10,777 bases of DNA from positions 1-10,777 of the forward strand of contig QGUZ01000166.1 in the NCBI GenBank assembly GCA_003242605.1. Reading direction: 5' to 3'. The notes under the pieces were generated by a model. That model did not search any database, was not told the DNA's origin, and saw nothing but the letters and a program-made list of their open reading frames with translations. Below, one piece after another: positions 1 through 6,699 of the stretch. This DNA comes from Actinomycetota bacterium. GTDB taxonomy: Bacteria > Actinomycetota > Actinomycetes > Streptosporangiales > Streptosporangiaceae. A program made the translations under genes and the position numbers. How positions within the stretch are numbered: the stretch's first letter is position 1; each line of letters begins with the position of its first letter.

Positions 1-378
1 GCGGCTGGTCAGCGTGTCGGGGTGTTCCTCACCCAACACCCGCCGACGCACCGTCAGCACCGCTCGATGCTCGGCCTCCGCCTCCTCCAACCGCCCCAAA
101 CCCCTCAACACGAGGGCCAGATTGTGGCGGCTGGTCAGCGTGTCGGGGTGTTCCTCACCCAACACCCGCCGACAAATCTCCAGCTCGGCTCGATGCTCGG
201 CCTCCGCCTCCTCCAACCACCCCAAACCCATCAACACGGTCGCCAGATTGTTGCGGCTGGTCAGAGTGTAGGGGTGTTCCTCACCCAACACCCGCCGACA
301 AATCTCCAGCACCGCTCGAAGCTCGGCCTCCGCCTCCTCCAACCGCCCAAGCTGCCACAGCACCATTGCCAGGTTGCC
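1..378 (-). repeat. Three tandem 126-bp repeats encoding TPR units
   Basis: Units begin at 1, 127 and 253 with nearly the same 46 bases, and a diverged copy begins at 379. Each unit is exactly 42 codons, so the frame is kept. By hand count the first two units differ at about 13 of 126 positions; the third is more diverged. The array probably continues beyond the left edge. Such similarity at the DNA level suggests recent duplication of TPR units. Confidence 0.93.
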
Positions 379-1848
379 GCGGCTGGCCAGGGTGTCGGGG
401 TGTTCCTCACCCAGAGCGGCTCTGTCGAGGGCCAGTACGTGGGAGGCGAGTGTGTGGGCGCGGTGGTAGTTGCCCTCCGCATACTCGTGGTCGGCGGCTT
501 CCCGGAAGAGCCAGCTGTCTGGGTGGGGGTCGGCGGTGACGGGGTGATGGCGAATCAGGCTTTCCACATGCGGGCTCAGCATCCGCCGCCGCATGCGCCG
601 CTCGCCGGGCGGCAGTTCCTCCGAAGCCGCCCAGGCAGTGGCCAGCCAGGTCAGGGCCAGATTCGGCGCAGCGCGTTCTCCGCGGGTTTCGGCCTCTTCT
701 TCGGCGGCGATTACGGCCTGGATGAGCCGGTGCACGGAGACGGCGTCCTCGGTCAAGGTGATGAGGCTGTAGGAGTGCAACAGCCGTAGCGCCTCCAGCA
801 CCATCAGCCGGTCATCGTCGGCGCCCGCGCCCAGGATGTCGCGAGGGATGTCGTCGGGGGCGTAACAGGCCAGCACCCGCAGCAGCCGCACCGCATAAGG
901 GTTGCGGTGGCCGATCGTCTGCAGGTGGACGCTCCAGAGGCGGGCGATGGTGCGCTCGGCATCTCCCGTCAGAGGAGAGGCGGCGTACATGTGCGCGGGA
1001 TGGGCTTTCAGCAGCTCGAGGTACTCGCCGGGGCTGATCTGCGTCTCCCGGATATAGGCGCCGGCCTGCTCCAGCGCCAACGGCAGATACCCCAGCTCCG
1101 CCGCGATCGCCTCGATGGCCGGCCGGTCTTCGGTCCCCTTGCGCCCGCTGAGGGCGATGATCAGGTCGGCCGCTGCGGGTGCATCCAGCACCTCTAACAG
1201 GATCGGCTGGATCCCCTCGGGCCAAATAGCCCGGCGCCGTGTGGTGATCAGGATGTGGCCGCTGCGCAGCTGGCCCAGCAAATCCCGTACGTGCGCCGGA
1301 TCCTCGACGTTGTCGAGCACCAGCAACCAGCCCGTGTGGGTTTGCAGCCAGCCTTGTGCCCAGTCGGCCGCCTGTTCCCTGGTCAAGGCGAGCGCCGTCG
1401 GCGGGTGGAGCCGTTCGGCCAGCTTGGTCAGCCCGGCGTGGATCTGCTCGGCGCTTTCGGCGGTGATCCACCATCTCAGCCGGTAGCGGTCACCCCTGGC
1501 GATGGCGTATTGCAGGGCCAGTTCGGTCTTGCCGACCCCGCCCAGGCCGTGGATCACCTGGCCGATGACCACCTGCGGCTGATCACCGGACAGCGCCTGG
1601 TCGATCTGGGCCAGTGCGCTGTCCCGCCCGACGAACACCGCGGCGGGCCCGGTGGGCAGGTTCGTCAACTCCCCTACCAGATCCACCTCGGCCGGAGCCC
1701 GGAGCGTTCCCGGTTCCAATTTGATCGTCCGGTTGTCCACGGGCGAGCCGTCTCCCGTGGTCACCACTCCGCTTATCTCGCCGGCCGCTACCGCTTGTTC
1801 GCCCGGTGCCGTGATTTCGGTATGGGGCCGCGGTGTTCTATCCCTCAT
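1..1848 (-). CDS. NB-ARC/TPR STAND ATPase (NLR-like), partial, runs off left edge
   Basis: The frame is open for 616 codons from ATG at 1848 to the window edge. Residues 12-33 carry a motif shared with the upstream gene product. An NB-ARC NTPase follows: VFVGRD at 71-76, P-loop GLGGVGKTEL at 101-110, Walker B LLVLDN at 175-180, sensor-like ILITTR at 199-204, GYLPLALEQAG at 253-263 (the GLPL motif) and VHRLIQ at 372-377 in the MHD position. From about 455 there are TPRs of the kinesin-light-chain type, with 42-residue units built on LGEEHPDTLTSRxNLA and RLEEAEAEHRAVL. Proteins of this build are nucleotide-dependent switches in which TPRs sense a ligand and the ATPase oligomerises. No enzymatic effector domain is visible, so output probably passes through the N-terminal motif. 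GAGGG overlaps the stop of the preceding gene just before this ATG, indicating translational coupling. The family assignment is firm. The immune or signalling role is inferred, and the true C-terminus lies outside the window. Confidence 0.93.
   Translation of the reverse strand, partial: MRDRTPRPHTEITAPGEQAVAAGEISGVVTTGDGSPVDNRTIKLEPGTLRAPAEVDLVGELTNLPTGPAAVFVGRDSALAQIDQALSGDQPQVVIGQVIHGLGGVGKTELALQYAIARGDRYRLRWWITAESAEQIHAGLTKLAERLHPPTALALTREQAADWAQGWLQTHTGWLLVLDNVEDPAHVRDLLGQLRSGHILITTRRRAIWPEGIQPILLEVLDAPAAADLIIALSGRKGTEDRPAIEAIAAELGYLPLALEQAGAYIRETQISPGEYLELLKAHPAHMYAASPLTGDAERTIARLWSVHLQTIGHRNPYAVRLLRVLACYAPDDIPRDILGAGADDDRLMVLEALRLLHSYSLITLTEDAVSVHRLIQAVIAAEEEAETRGERAAPNLALTWLATAWAASEELPPGERRMRRRMLSPHVESLIRHHPVTADPHPDSWLFREAADHEYAEGNYHRAHTLASHVLALDRAALGEEHPDTLASRGNLAMVLWQLGRLEEAEAELRAVLEICRRVLGEEHPYTLTSRNNLATVLMGLGWLEEAEAEHRAELEICRRVLGEEHPDTLTSRHNLALVLRGLGRLEEAEAEHRAVLTVRRRVLGEEHPDTLTSR
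1750..1815 (-). other. Motif copy at N-terminus of the NB-ARC protein
   Basis: Encodes residues 12-33, reading ITAPGEQAVAAGEISG then VVTTGD. Twelve of 22 positions match each of the two copies in the adjacent membrane protein, with the A-A, ISG and TGD positions kept in all three. It is the only recognisable element before the NTPase domain. Confidence 0.75.
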
Positions 1849-1856
1849 GTCGACCC

Positions 1857-2348
1857 TCAGTGGTCGGCCGAAGTTTCATCGCCAGTGGATGCGGTTCCGG
1901 AAATCGTGTGCGCGGCGATCGATCGCTCTCCGGACGCAGTGACCGTCACCTGAGCCGTCTCGGTGGGAGGGGTGGTTTCAGCGGCCGGTTTGGCGTCGGC
2001 CGGCCCGGTGGGAGCTGCCGATTCGGTCGGCCTCGTGTTCTCCTCGGTGGCGGCCGGGGGCGCGGTGTCGCCGGTGGAGACGGTACCGGAGATGGTGTGC
2101 GCGGCGATCGAGCGCGTCCCGGAGGCCGTCACCTGTGTTCCTGCGCGTGGCGGATCACGGTGCATTGCCCGGCGGCTGAGCACTACTCCATACCCGGACA
2201 AAATCAAGCCCGCCAGCCCGACGAACGCACCGATCACACTCGACCACTTGTCGGCGTCATCCAGGCCGGCCTTGAACAGGAAAACGCCCAATGCGACAAA
2301 AGCGAGCCCTGTCGCTATCCCGCCTGCTATCTGCCACCCGCGCCGCAT
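1857..2348 (-). CDS. Small two-TM protein with duplicated cytoplasmic motif
   Basis: The product has 163 residues. Two hydrophobic segments, about 6-27 and 37-57, are separated by a short polar loop (GLDDADKW). Arginines at 2-3 and 59-60 predict that both ends are cytoplasmic. The tail contains VTASGTRSIAAHTISG plus TVSTGD at 73-94 and a copy at 136-157 identical at 20 of 22 positions. A Pro/Thr/Ala/Glu-rich linker (95-135) separates them. GGTGA stands just before the ATG. The stop lies 8 bases from the NB-ARC gene start, so the two are almost certainly co-transcribed. Third-position GC is lower than in the amino-acid genes of this window, consistent with an accessory origin. I recognise no named family. 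The likely role, by inference, is a membrane partner or pore-type effector recruited by the NB-ARC protein through the shared motif; a regulator or anchor is the alternative. Confidence 0.85.
   Translation of the reverse strand: MRRGWQIAGGIATGLAFVALGVFLFKAGLDDADKWSSVIGAFVGLAGLILSGYGVVLSRRAMHRDPPRAGTQVTASGTRSIAAHTISGTVSTGDTAPPAATEENTRPTESAAPTGPADAKPAAETTPPTETAQVTVTASGERSIAAHTISGTASTGDETSADH
1878..1943 (-). other. Second motif copy in the membrane-protein tail
   Basis: Encodes residues 136-157, VTASGERSIAAHTISG followed by TASTGD. It differs from the first copy only at the sixth residue (E for T) and the eighteenth (A for V). It ends six residues before the C-terminus. Confidence 0.8.
2067..2132 (-). 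other. First motif copy in the membrane-protein tail
   Basis: Encodes residues 73-94, starting about 15 residues after the second membrane segment. Beta-prone residues alternate with small and Gly residues, a pattern compatible with a beta-arch or amyloid-type stacking motif. That structural reading is inference. Confidence 0.8.
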
Positions 2349-2349
2349 G

Positions 2350-2487
2350 TCACCATGATGGCCCGTCCGCCAAAGGCCGGTCGTTCACTTCTGCAAGGTC
2401 ACCGAAATCGCTACGGCGACACTCCTGCCGCAGAAGGATGAGGCGGTCTGCTCGGCGGCCGAGCGCGTCCGTACACAGGTACGGCAT
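2350..2487 (-). CDS. Doubtful small ORF abutting the membrane-protein gene
   Basis: There are 45 codons from ATG at 2487, beginning MPYLCTDALGRRADRL and ending ADGPSW. The stop is one base before the next start (TGACATG), an arrangement typical of coupled genes. Third-position GC is roughly 70%, similar to the membrane-protein gene. No convincing Shine-Dalgarno precedes the ATG, the frame stays open further upstream to an ATG at 2664, and I recognise no family. It could be a real short first gene of the operon, the end of a decayed gene, or chance. Confidence 0.22.
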   Translation of the reverse strand: MPYLCTDALGRRADRLILLRQECRRSDFGDLAEVNDRPLADGPSW

Positions 2488-2912
2488 CGTCGGCGCCGGG
2501 AAACGCGGCGACGGCGCATCGGTGGCGCCGGTAGGTCGTACGTCCCTCTTGCGTCCCCGCACGGCCCGGTCGTCCGCGGAAACGCCCTGGCCAGGTGGTG
2601 GCCGGCAAAGGGATACCGCGGCCCTGTGATCCGCGGCCACCTGCGACGCAGGGGCATCGGCCACACCCGCATTCGAGCGGGTCCGAACGGGACGCCGCCC
2701 GCGCGCGGCGTGGTGGCCGCGGCGGGCGGCTCGGCTTCCGGCCTTCTGGCCGGGTGATCCGCAAGCGGCGACGGTGGCCGAGGCGGCCCGACCTGCGGAA
2801 GCGGCCCCGCGCGCGGGCCGCTCGCTACGGCGCGAGGGCCGGGGCGGGCGCGGCCCGTGGCCCGCAGGCCGCGGCCGTCACCATCGCATGCTCTGGCTCG
2901 CAGGGACGGGTG
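2488..2912. other. GC-rich intergenic region without a clear gene
   Basis: This stretch separates the NB-ARC block from cimA. Open frames on both strands read as Arg/Pro/Ala-rich low-complexity protein and look like by-products of high GC. It contains short inverted repeats: CAGGTGG at 2592-2598 with CCACCTG at 2637-2643, two CCGCGG palindromes between 2617 and 2636, and the hairpin listed at 2801-2821. No promoter was identified with confidence. Confidence 0.5.
2801..2821 (-). terminator. Possible hairpin terminator downstream of cimA
   Basis: GCGGCCC and GGGCCGC form the arms around a CG-rich centre about 90 bases past the cimA stop. There is no T-tract. Actinomycete terminators often lack one, but the surrounding GC richness makes chance hairpins common. 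Confidence 0.3.
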
Positions 2913-4514
2913 CTAGCCGAGGGCCGGCACGACCTCCTGCGGTTCCCGGCCGGCGCGCAGCAGGCCGAAGGTGACGGCCTGCTCGAGGGCGTCCCAGGAG
3001 GCGGCGATGATGTTCTCGTCGACGCCGACCGTGGACCACTCGCCCTCGCGGTCGCTGGAGGTGACGAGCACCCGGGTGACCGCGCCGGTGCCGTGGCTGC
3101 CCTCGAGGATGCGCACCTTGAAGTCGATGAGCTCGAGCTCGGCGAGCTCGGGGAAGAGCCGCTCCAGGGCGAGGCGGACCGCGCGGTCGAGCGCGTTCAC
3201 CGGGCCGTTGCCCTCGCCGGTGGCGACGATGCGCTCGCCCTTGGCGTGCAGCTTCACCGTCGCCTCGCTCACCACCTCGCCGGTGGGGCGGCGCTCGATG
3301 ATGACCCGCCAGGACTCGACGGTGAAGTGCCGCCGCCGCTCGCCGTGCACGGTGTCGCGCAGCAGCAGCTCGAACGAGGCGTCCGCGGCCTCGAAGGTGT
3401 GCCCCTTCGCCTCCAGCTCCTTGACCCGCTCCACCAGGGCCCGGGCCTGGTCGCCGTCGAGCTTGTAGCCGAGCTCGCGGCCCTTCAGCTCGACCGAGGC
3501 GCGCCCGGCCATGTCGGAGACGAGCATGCGCATGTCGTTGCCGACGAGCGCCGGGTCGATGTGCTGGTAGAGGTTGGGGTCCACCTTGATCGCCGAGGCG
3601 TGCAGGCCGGCCTTGTGGGCGAAGGCCGACACCCCGACGTACGGCTGGTGCGAGTTCGGGGTGACGTTCGTCACCTCGGAGATGGCGTGGGCGATGCGGG
3701 TCATGTCCGCCAGCGCCTCCGGCGGGACGAGGTTGAAGCCCCGCTTGAGCTGGAGGTTCGCCACCACGGTGAACAGGTTGGCGTTGCCCGAGCGCTCGCC
3801 GTACCCGTTGGCGCAACCCTGGACGTGGGTGGCCCCGGCGCGGACCGCGGCGAGGGTGTTCGCCACCGCGCAGCCGGTGTCGTCGTGGCAGTGGATGCCG
3901 ATGCGCGCCCCGGTGCCCGCCACGACGGCCTCGACCACCTCGCCGAGCTCGTCGGGGAGCATGCCGCCGTTGGTGTCACAGAGCGCGATCACGTCGGCTC
4001 CGGCCTCGGCCGCCGTGCGCACCACCTCGAGCGCGTACGCAGGGTTCGCCTGGTAGCCGTCGAAGAAGTGCTCGGCGTCGAGGAAGACGCGCCGGCCCTC
4101 CGCACGAAGGTGGGAGACCGTGTCGCGGATCATCGCGAGGTTCTCCTCCAGCGTCGTGCGGAGGGCCAGCTCCACGTGCCGGTCGTGGCTCTTGGCGACG
4201 AGCGTCACGACCGGCGCCTCGGATTCGCGCAGTGCGGCGACCAGGGGGTCGTCGGCCGCCTTCACGCCGGGCCGGCGGGTCGCGCCGAACGCGGCGAGCT
4301 GCGCGTGCTTCAGGTCGAGCTCGGTCCGAGCCCGCCGGAAGAACTCGGTGTCCTTGGGGTTCGCCCCCGGCCAGCCGCCCTCGATGAAGCCGACGCCCAG
4401 GCTGTCCAGGTGCCGCGCGATGGCGAGCTTGTCGGCGACGCTGAGGTTCAGGCCCTCCTGCTGGGCACCGTCGCGAAGCGTGGTGTCGTAAACGTGAAAC
4501 CGATCGTCGGCCAT
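2913..4514 (-). CDS. cimA: Citramalate synthase
   Basis: The 533-residue product condenses pyruvate with acetyl-CoA to (R)-citramalate, the first step of the threonine-independent route to 2-oxobutyrate and isoleucine. It belongs to the DRE-TIM metallolyase (HMGL/LeuA) family. The barrel opens with YDTTLRDGAQQEG (D10 metal ligand, R14 catalytic), has GIHCHDD at 206-212 (H208 and H210 as metal ligands) and the family loop GCANGYGERSGNANL at 233-247. A LeuA-type allosteric dimer domain occupies about 395-525. The FIEGGWPGANPKD segment (43-55) and the length fit the CimA branch better than 2-isopropylmalate or homocitrate synthase. GAGGAG lies 11 bases before the ATG. A 5' leader with a Leu/Ile leader peptide and terminator precedes it, so branched-chain attenuation is likely. 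Substrate choice rests on subfamily resemblance rather than a measured property. Confidence 0.93.
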   Translation of the reverse strand: MADDRFHVYDTTLRDGAQQEGLNLSVADKLAIARHLDSLGVGFIEGGWPGANPKDTEFFRRARTELDLKHAQLAAFGATRRPGVKAADDPLVAALRESEAPVVTLVAKSHDRHVELALRTTLEENLAMIRDTVSHLRAEGRRVFLDAEHFFDGYQANPAYALEVVRTAAEAGADVIALCDTNGGMLPDELGEVVEAVVAGTGARIGIHCHDDTGCAVANTLAAVRAGATHVQGCANGYGERSGNANLFTVVANLQLKRGFNLVPPEALADMTRIAHAISEVTNVTPNSHQPYVGVSAFAHKAGLHASAIKVDPNLYQHIDPALVGNDMRMLVSDMAGRASVELKGRELGYKLDGDQARALVERVKELEAKGHTFEAADASFELLLRDTVHGERRRHFTVESWRVIIERRPTGEVVSEATVKLHAKGERIVATGEGNGPVNALDRAVRLALERLFPELAELELIDFKVRILEGSHGTGAVTRVLVTSSDREGEWSTVGVDENIIAASWDALEQAVTFGLLRAGREPQEVVPALG

Positions 4515-4570
4515 GGTGTCTGTCTCTCCTCAGGGGCGGTACGGCTCGCCCGCGCGCGGTCTTTCGGCCC

Positions 4571-4603
4571 AAAACAAAAGACCCCTCACGGACGTGAGAG
4601 GTC
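4571..4603 (-). terminator. Intrinsic terminator in the cimA leader (attenuator stem)
   Basis: On the minus strand, GACCTCTCAC (4603-4594), loop GTCC, and GTGAGGGGTC (4589-4580) form a 10-bp stem with one G-U pair. TTTTGTTTT (4579-4571) follows directly. It lies between the leader peptide and cimA, 57 bases before the cimA start, so it would end transcripts before the gene. T-tracts are rare in this GC-rich DNA, which makes the signal distinctive. Confidence 0.85.
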
Positions 4604-4627
4604 TGCGCGCCGGCGATGTGTCCTGTG

Positions 4628-4672
4628 CTAAGTGCCGGCGCGCCAGCCGATAATCAGCAGACCGAAGCGCAT
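4628..4672 (-). CDS. Leader peptide with Leu-Leu-Ile-Ile (cimA leader)
   Basis: ATG at 4672 opens a 14-residue peptide, MRFGLLIIGWRAGT, ending in TAG at 4630-4628. Four consecutive branched-chain codons (CTG CTG ATT ATC) are placed mid-peptide, as in attenuation leaders. No strong Shine-Dalgarno is visible, so translation from a short or absent 5' UTR is possible. A weak CAAACT (minus strand, about 4688-4683) might be a -10 element. The peptide would act only as a sensor of Leu/Ile tRNA charging and have no function of its own. Confidence 0.72.
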   Translation of the reverse strand: MRFGLLIIGWRAGT

Positions 4673-4767
4673 TGCGTCTGCCAGTTTGCCACACGCGGCG
4701 AGCGCTCCGCACGTCGCACCGCCGTACCGCCGCCGCGTGTCGCCCCGGCTGGGCGAGAATGGCCGCC

Positions 4768-5424
4768 ATGAAGGCATCCGCGTACATGGCCGAACACGTC
4801 GCCCGCTACGCCCTCGAGCACACCACGCCGCCCGATCCGCTGCTCGCCGAGCTCGCCGAGCGGACCGTGGAGCTCACCGGCGGCGACGCCGTACTGCAGA
4901 TCGCGCCCGAGCAGGGCCCGCTGCTCACCATGCTCGCCCAGCTCATGGGCGCGCGGAACGCGGTCGAGGTGGGCACGTTCACCGGCTACTCGTCGATCTG
5001 CATCGCCCGCGGGCTCGCCCCCGGCGGCCGGCTCACCTGCTTCGACGTGAGCGAGGAGTGGACCGCGATCGCCCGCGAGTACTGGAAGCGGGCGGGCCTC
5101 GCCGACCGGATCGAGCTGCGGCTCGGCCCGGCCAGGGAGACCCTCGCCGAGCTGCCCGAGACCGAGTCGATCGACTTCGCGTTCATCGACGCGGACAAGC
5201 CCGGGTACGTCGACTACTACGAGCTGATCATGGCCCGGCTCGTGCCGGGCGGGCTGATCGTCGCGGACAACACGCTGCGCCGCGGCCGGGTCGCCGACCC
5301 GGCCGACGACGACGAACTGGTGCGCGCCACCCGCGCCTTCAACGACCACGTGATCGCCGACGAGCGGGTGACCGTGATCCTGCTGCCGTTCGCGGACGGG
5401 CTCACCCTCGCCCGCAAGCGCTGA
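4768..5424 (+). CDS. Class I SAM-dependent O-methyltransferase
   Basis: The 218-residue product is of the caffeoyl-CoA/catechol O-methyltransferase family (Methyltransf_3), cytosolic and metal-dependent. SAM motif I is VEVGTFTGYS (67-76), the acidic residue after motif II is D93 in CFDVSEEW, and the metal ligands are D141 in FIDADK with D167-N168 in ADNTL. It ends in the family's typical LPFADGLTLARKR. I chose ATG 4768 (MKASAYMAEHV). ATG 4759 in the same frame is equally possible, because GGGCGAGA precedes both, and upstream in-frame TTG 4672 is unlikely because it overlaps the cimA leader. The gene is divergent from cimA and convergent with ilvE. Its substrate cannot be told from sequence; small catechol-type molecules are usual in the family. 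Nothing links it to the amino-acid pathway apart from position. Confidence 0.9.
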   Translation: MKASAYMAEHVARYALEHTTPPDPLLAELAERTVELTGGDAVLQIAPEQGPLLTMLAQLMGARNAVEVGTFTGYSSICIARGLAPGGRLTCFDVSEEWTAIAREYWKRAGLADRIELRLGPARETLAELPETESIDFAFIDADKPGYVDYYELIMARLVPGGLIVADNTLRRGRVADPADDDELVRATRAFNDHVIADERVTVILLPFADGLTLARKR

Positions 5425-5485
5425 CCGCCGCGGCCCGGCGGCGCCGTCGCGGGCGCCCCGGGCGGCACGGCACACCACCGCTCAG

Positions 5486-5511
5486 CGGGCCGCGCGCGCC
5501 CGCGCGGCCCG
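5486..5511. terminator. Shared hairpin terminator between convergent genes
   Basis: CGGGCCGCGCG, loop CGCC, and CGCGCGGCCCG form a perfect 11-bp stem. It is centred in the 101-base gap between the methyltransferase stop and the ilvE stop. It has no T-tract on either strand but is well placed to serve both transcripts. Confidence 0.6.
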
Positions 5512-5525
5512 GGGGACGCCGAGGC

Positions 5526-6623
5526 TCAGCAGACCTTGTGCACCCAGTCCCGGGTGTCCGGGCGGGTGCCGTACTGGATCCCGACGAGCTCCTCGCGCAG
5601 CCGCATGGTGACCGGGCCGGGCGTGCCGTCACCGATCGTCCAGCCGCCGGTCTCGTCCTTCACCGCGCCGACCGGGGTGATGACGGCCGCGGTGCCGCAG
5701 GCGAACACCTCGGTGAGCTCGCCGGACTCGCAGCCGGCCCGCCACAGGTCGATCGAGATCTTGCCCTCCTCGGCGATGTAGCCGAGGTCGCCGGCGAGCT
5801 TGAGCAGCGAGTCGCGGGTGATGCCGGGCAGCAGCGTGCCGGTGAGGGCGGGCGTGACCAGCCGGTCGCCGAACACGAAGAACAGGTTCATGCCGCCCAT
5901 CTCCTCGACCCAGCGGTGCTCGAAGGCGTCCAGCCACACCACCTGGTCGCAGCCGTTCTCCACGGCCTGCCGCTGGGCGACGAACGCGGCCCCGTAGTTG
6001 CCACCGCACTTGGCGAACCCGGTGCCGCCGGGGGCGGCGCGGGTGTACTCCTTCGACAGCCACACCGTGACCGGCTTGACCCCGCCGGCGAAGTACGACG
6101 CGGCCGGGGACGCGATCACGATGTACTTGTAGCTCTTCGACGGGTGGTTGACCCCGAGCCCGACCTCCGTGGCGATCATGAAGGGGCGCAGGTAGAGGCT
6201 GTGCCCTTCGGTCGTCGGCACCCAGTCCTTGTCGGTCTGCACCAGCAGCTCGAGCGACTCGACGAACACGTCCTCCGGCAGCTCGGGCATGGCCATGCGG
6301 CGCGCCGAGCTGTTGAACCGGGCCGCGTTCGCGTACGGGCGGAACATCACGATCGAGCCGTTCGCCTGCCGGTACGCCTTCAGCCCCTCGAACAGCTCCT
6401 GCCCGTAGTGGAACACGGAGGTCGCCGGATCCAGGGTGAGCGGCTGGTACGGCACGAGCCGCGCGTCGTGCCAGCCCCGCCCCTCGGTCCAGTCAATCAC
6501 GATCATGTGGTCGGTGAAGTGCTGACCGAACCCGGGGTTCGCCAGTACCCGCTCGCGCTCCTCCGGGGTGCGCGCGTGGTCGGAAAGCTGCACGTCGAAG
6601 GTAAGGCGATGAGCGGTGGTCAT
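5526..6623 (-). CDS. ilvE: Branched-chain amino acid aminotransferase
   Basis: The 365-residue PLP enzyme transfers the amino group between glutamate and the 2-oxo acids of Leu, Ile and Val, the last step of each pathway. It is fold-type IV, in the long subgroup that includes eukaryotic and mycobacterial BCATs. Seen in the sequence are FHYGQELFEGLKAYR at 71-85, the PLP lysine in AKCGGNYGAAF (K205), EEMGGMNLFFV at 240-250 (class IV signature) and the phosphate-binding FACGTAAVITPV at 307-318. The length is normal and no key residue is missing. AAGGA lies about 9 bases before the ATG. The gene is separated from leuB by a strong hairpin, so it probably has its own promoter; an inverted repeat upstream suggests repressor or activator control. 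It supplies the final step for the citramalate-derived isoleucine route begun by CimA. Confidence 0.96.
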   Translation of the reverse strand: MTTAHRLTFDVQLSDHARTPEERERVLANPGFGQHFTDHMIVIDWTEGRGWHDARLVPYQPLTLDPATSVFHYGQELFEGLKAYRQANGSIVMFRPYANAARFNSSARRMAMPELPEDVFVESLELLVQTDKDWVPTTEGHSLYLRPFMIATEVGLGVNHPSKSYKYIVIASPAASYFAGGVKPVTVWLSKEYTRAAPGGTGFAKCGGNYGAAFVAQRQAVENGCDQVVWLDAFEHRWVEEMGGMNLFFVFGDRLVTPALTGTLLPGITRDSLLKLAGDLGYIAEEGKISIDLWRAGCESGELTEVFACGTAAVITPVGAVKDETGGWTIGDGTPGPVTMRLREELVGIQYGTRPDTRDWVHKVC

Positions 6624-6689
6624 GACGGGATCCTTCTCTTTCGGTGGTCGCGCCCCATCTCATTGTGCGCCGCGGCCGGTGCGGTGAAA

Positions 6690-6695
6690 ACTGTA
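6690..6695 (-). promoter_or_regulatory. Possible -10 element for ilvE
   Basis: The minus strand reads TACAGT, matching TAnnnT, 67 bases before the ilvE ATG in an unusually AT-rich stretch. No good -35 hexamer is present at 17-18 bases. The inverted repeat at 6700-6721 would overlap the -35 region. Confidence 0.35.
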
Positions 6696-6699
6696 GTGA

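Larger units (their letters stand above)
4571..4672 (-). promoter_or_regulatory. Branched-chain amino acid attenuator upstream of cimA
   Basis: The parts, in transcript order, are a leader peptide (4672-4628), a perfect 10-bp hairpin GCGCGCCGGC (4643-4634) with GCCGGCGCGC (4614-4605) whose first arm overlaps the end of the peptide, and the terminator stem starting at 4603. GGTCTGC in the leader codons (4663-4657) can also pair with GCAGACC (4606-4600), which enters the terminator's first arm. GCAGAC just upstream of the leader ATG is a competing partner. This is the expected set for ribosome-mediated attenuation by charged Leu/Ile tRNA. The exact switch is unclear, because the GC hairpin and terminator are adjacent and overlap only through weak extra pairing. 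Confidence 0.75.

Noticed and set aside
1..420. Regular repeats resembling a CRISPR array
   Set aside because: The units are 126 bp with near-continuous similarity, keep a 42-codon frame and encode TPRs. There are no short repeats separated by unique spacers.
22..1474. Open frames at 22-789 (+), 261-482 (-) and 812-1474 (-)
   Set aside because: The real frame on the minus strand carries the P-loop, Walker B and TPR motifs from 1848 to the edge. These are other frames of the same DNA.
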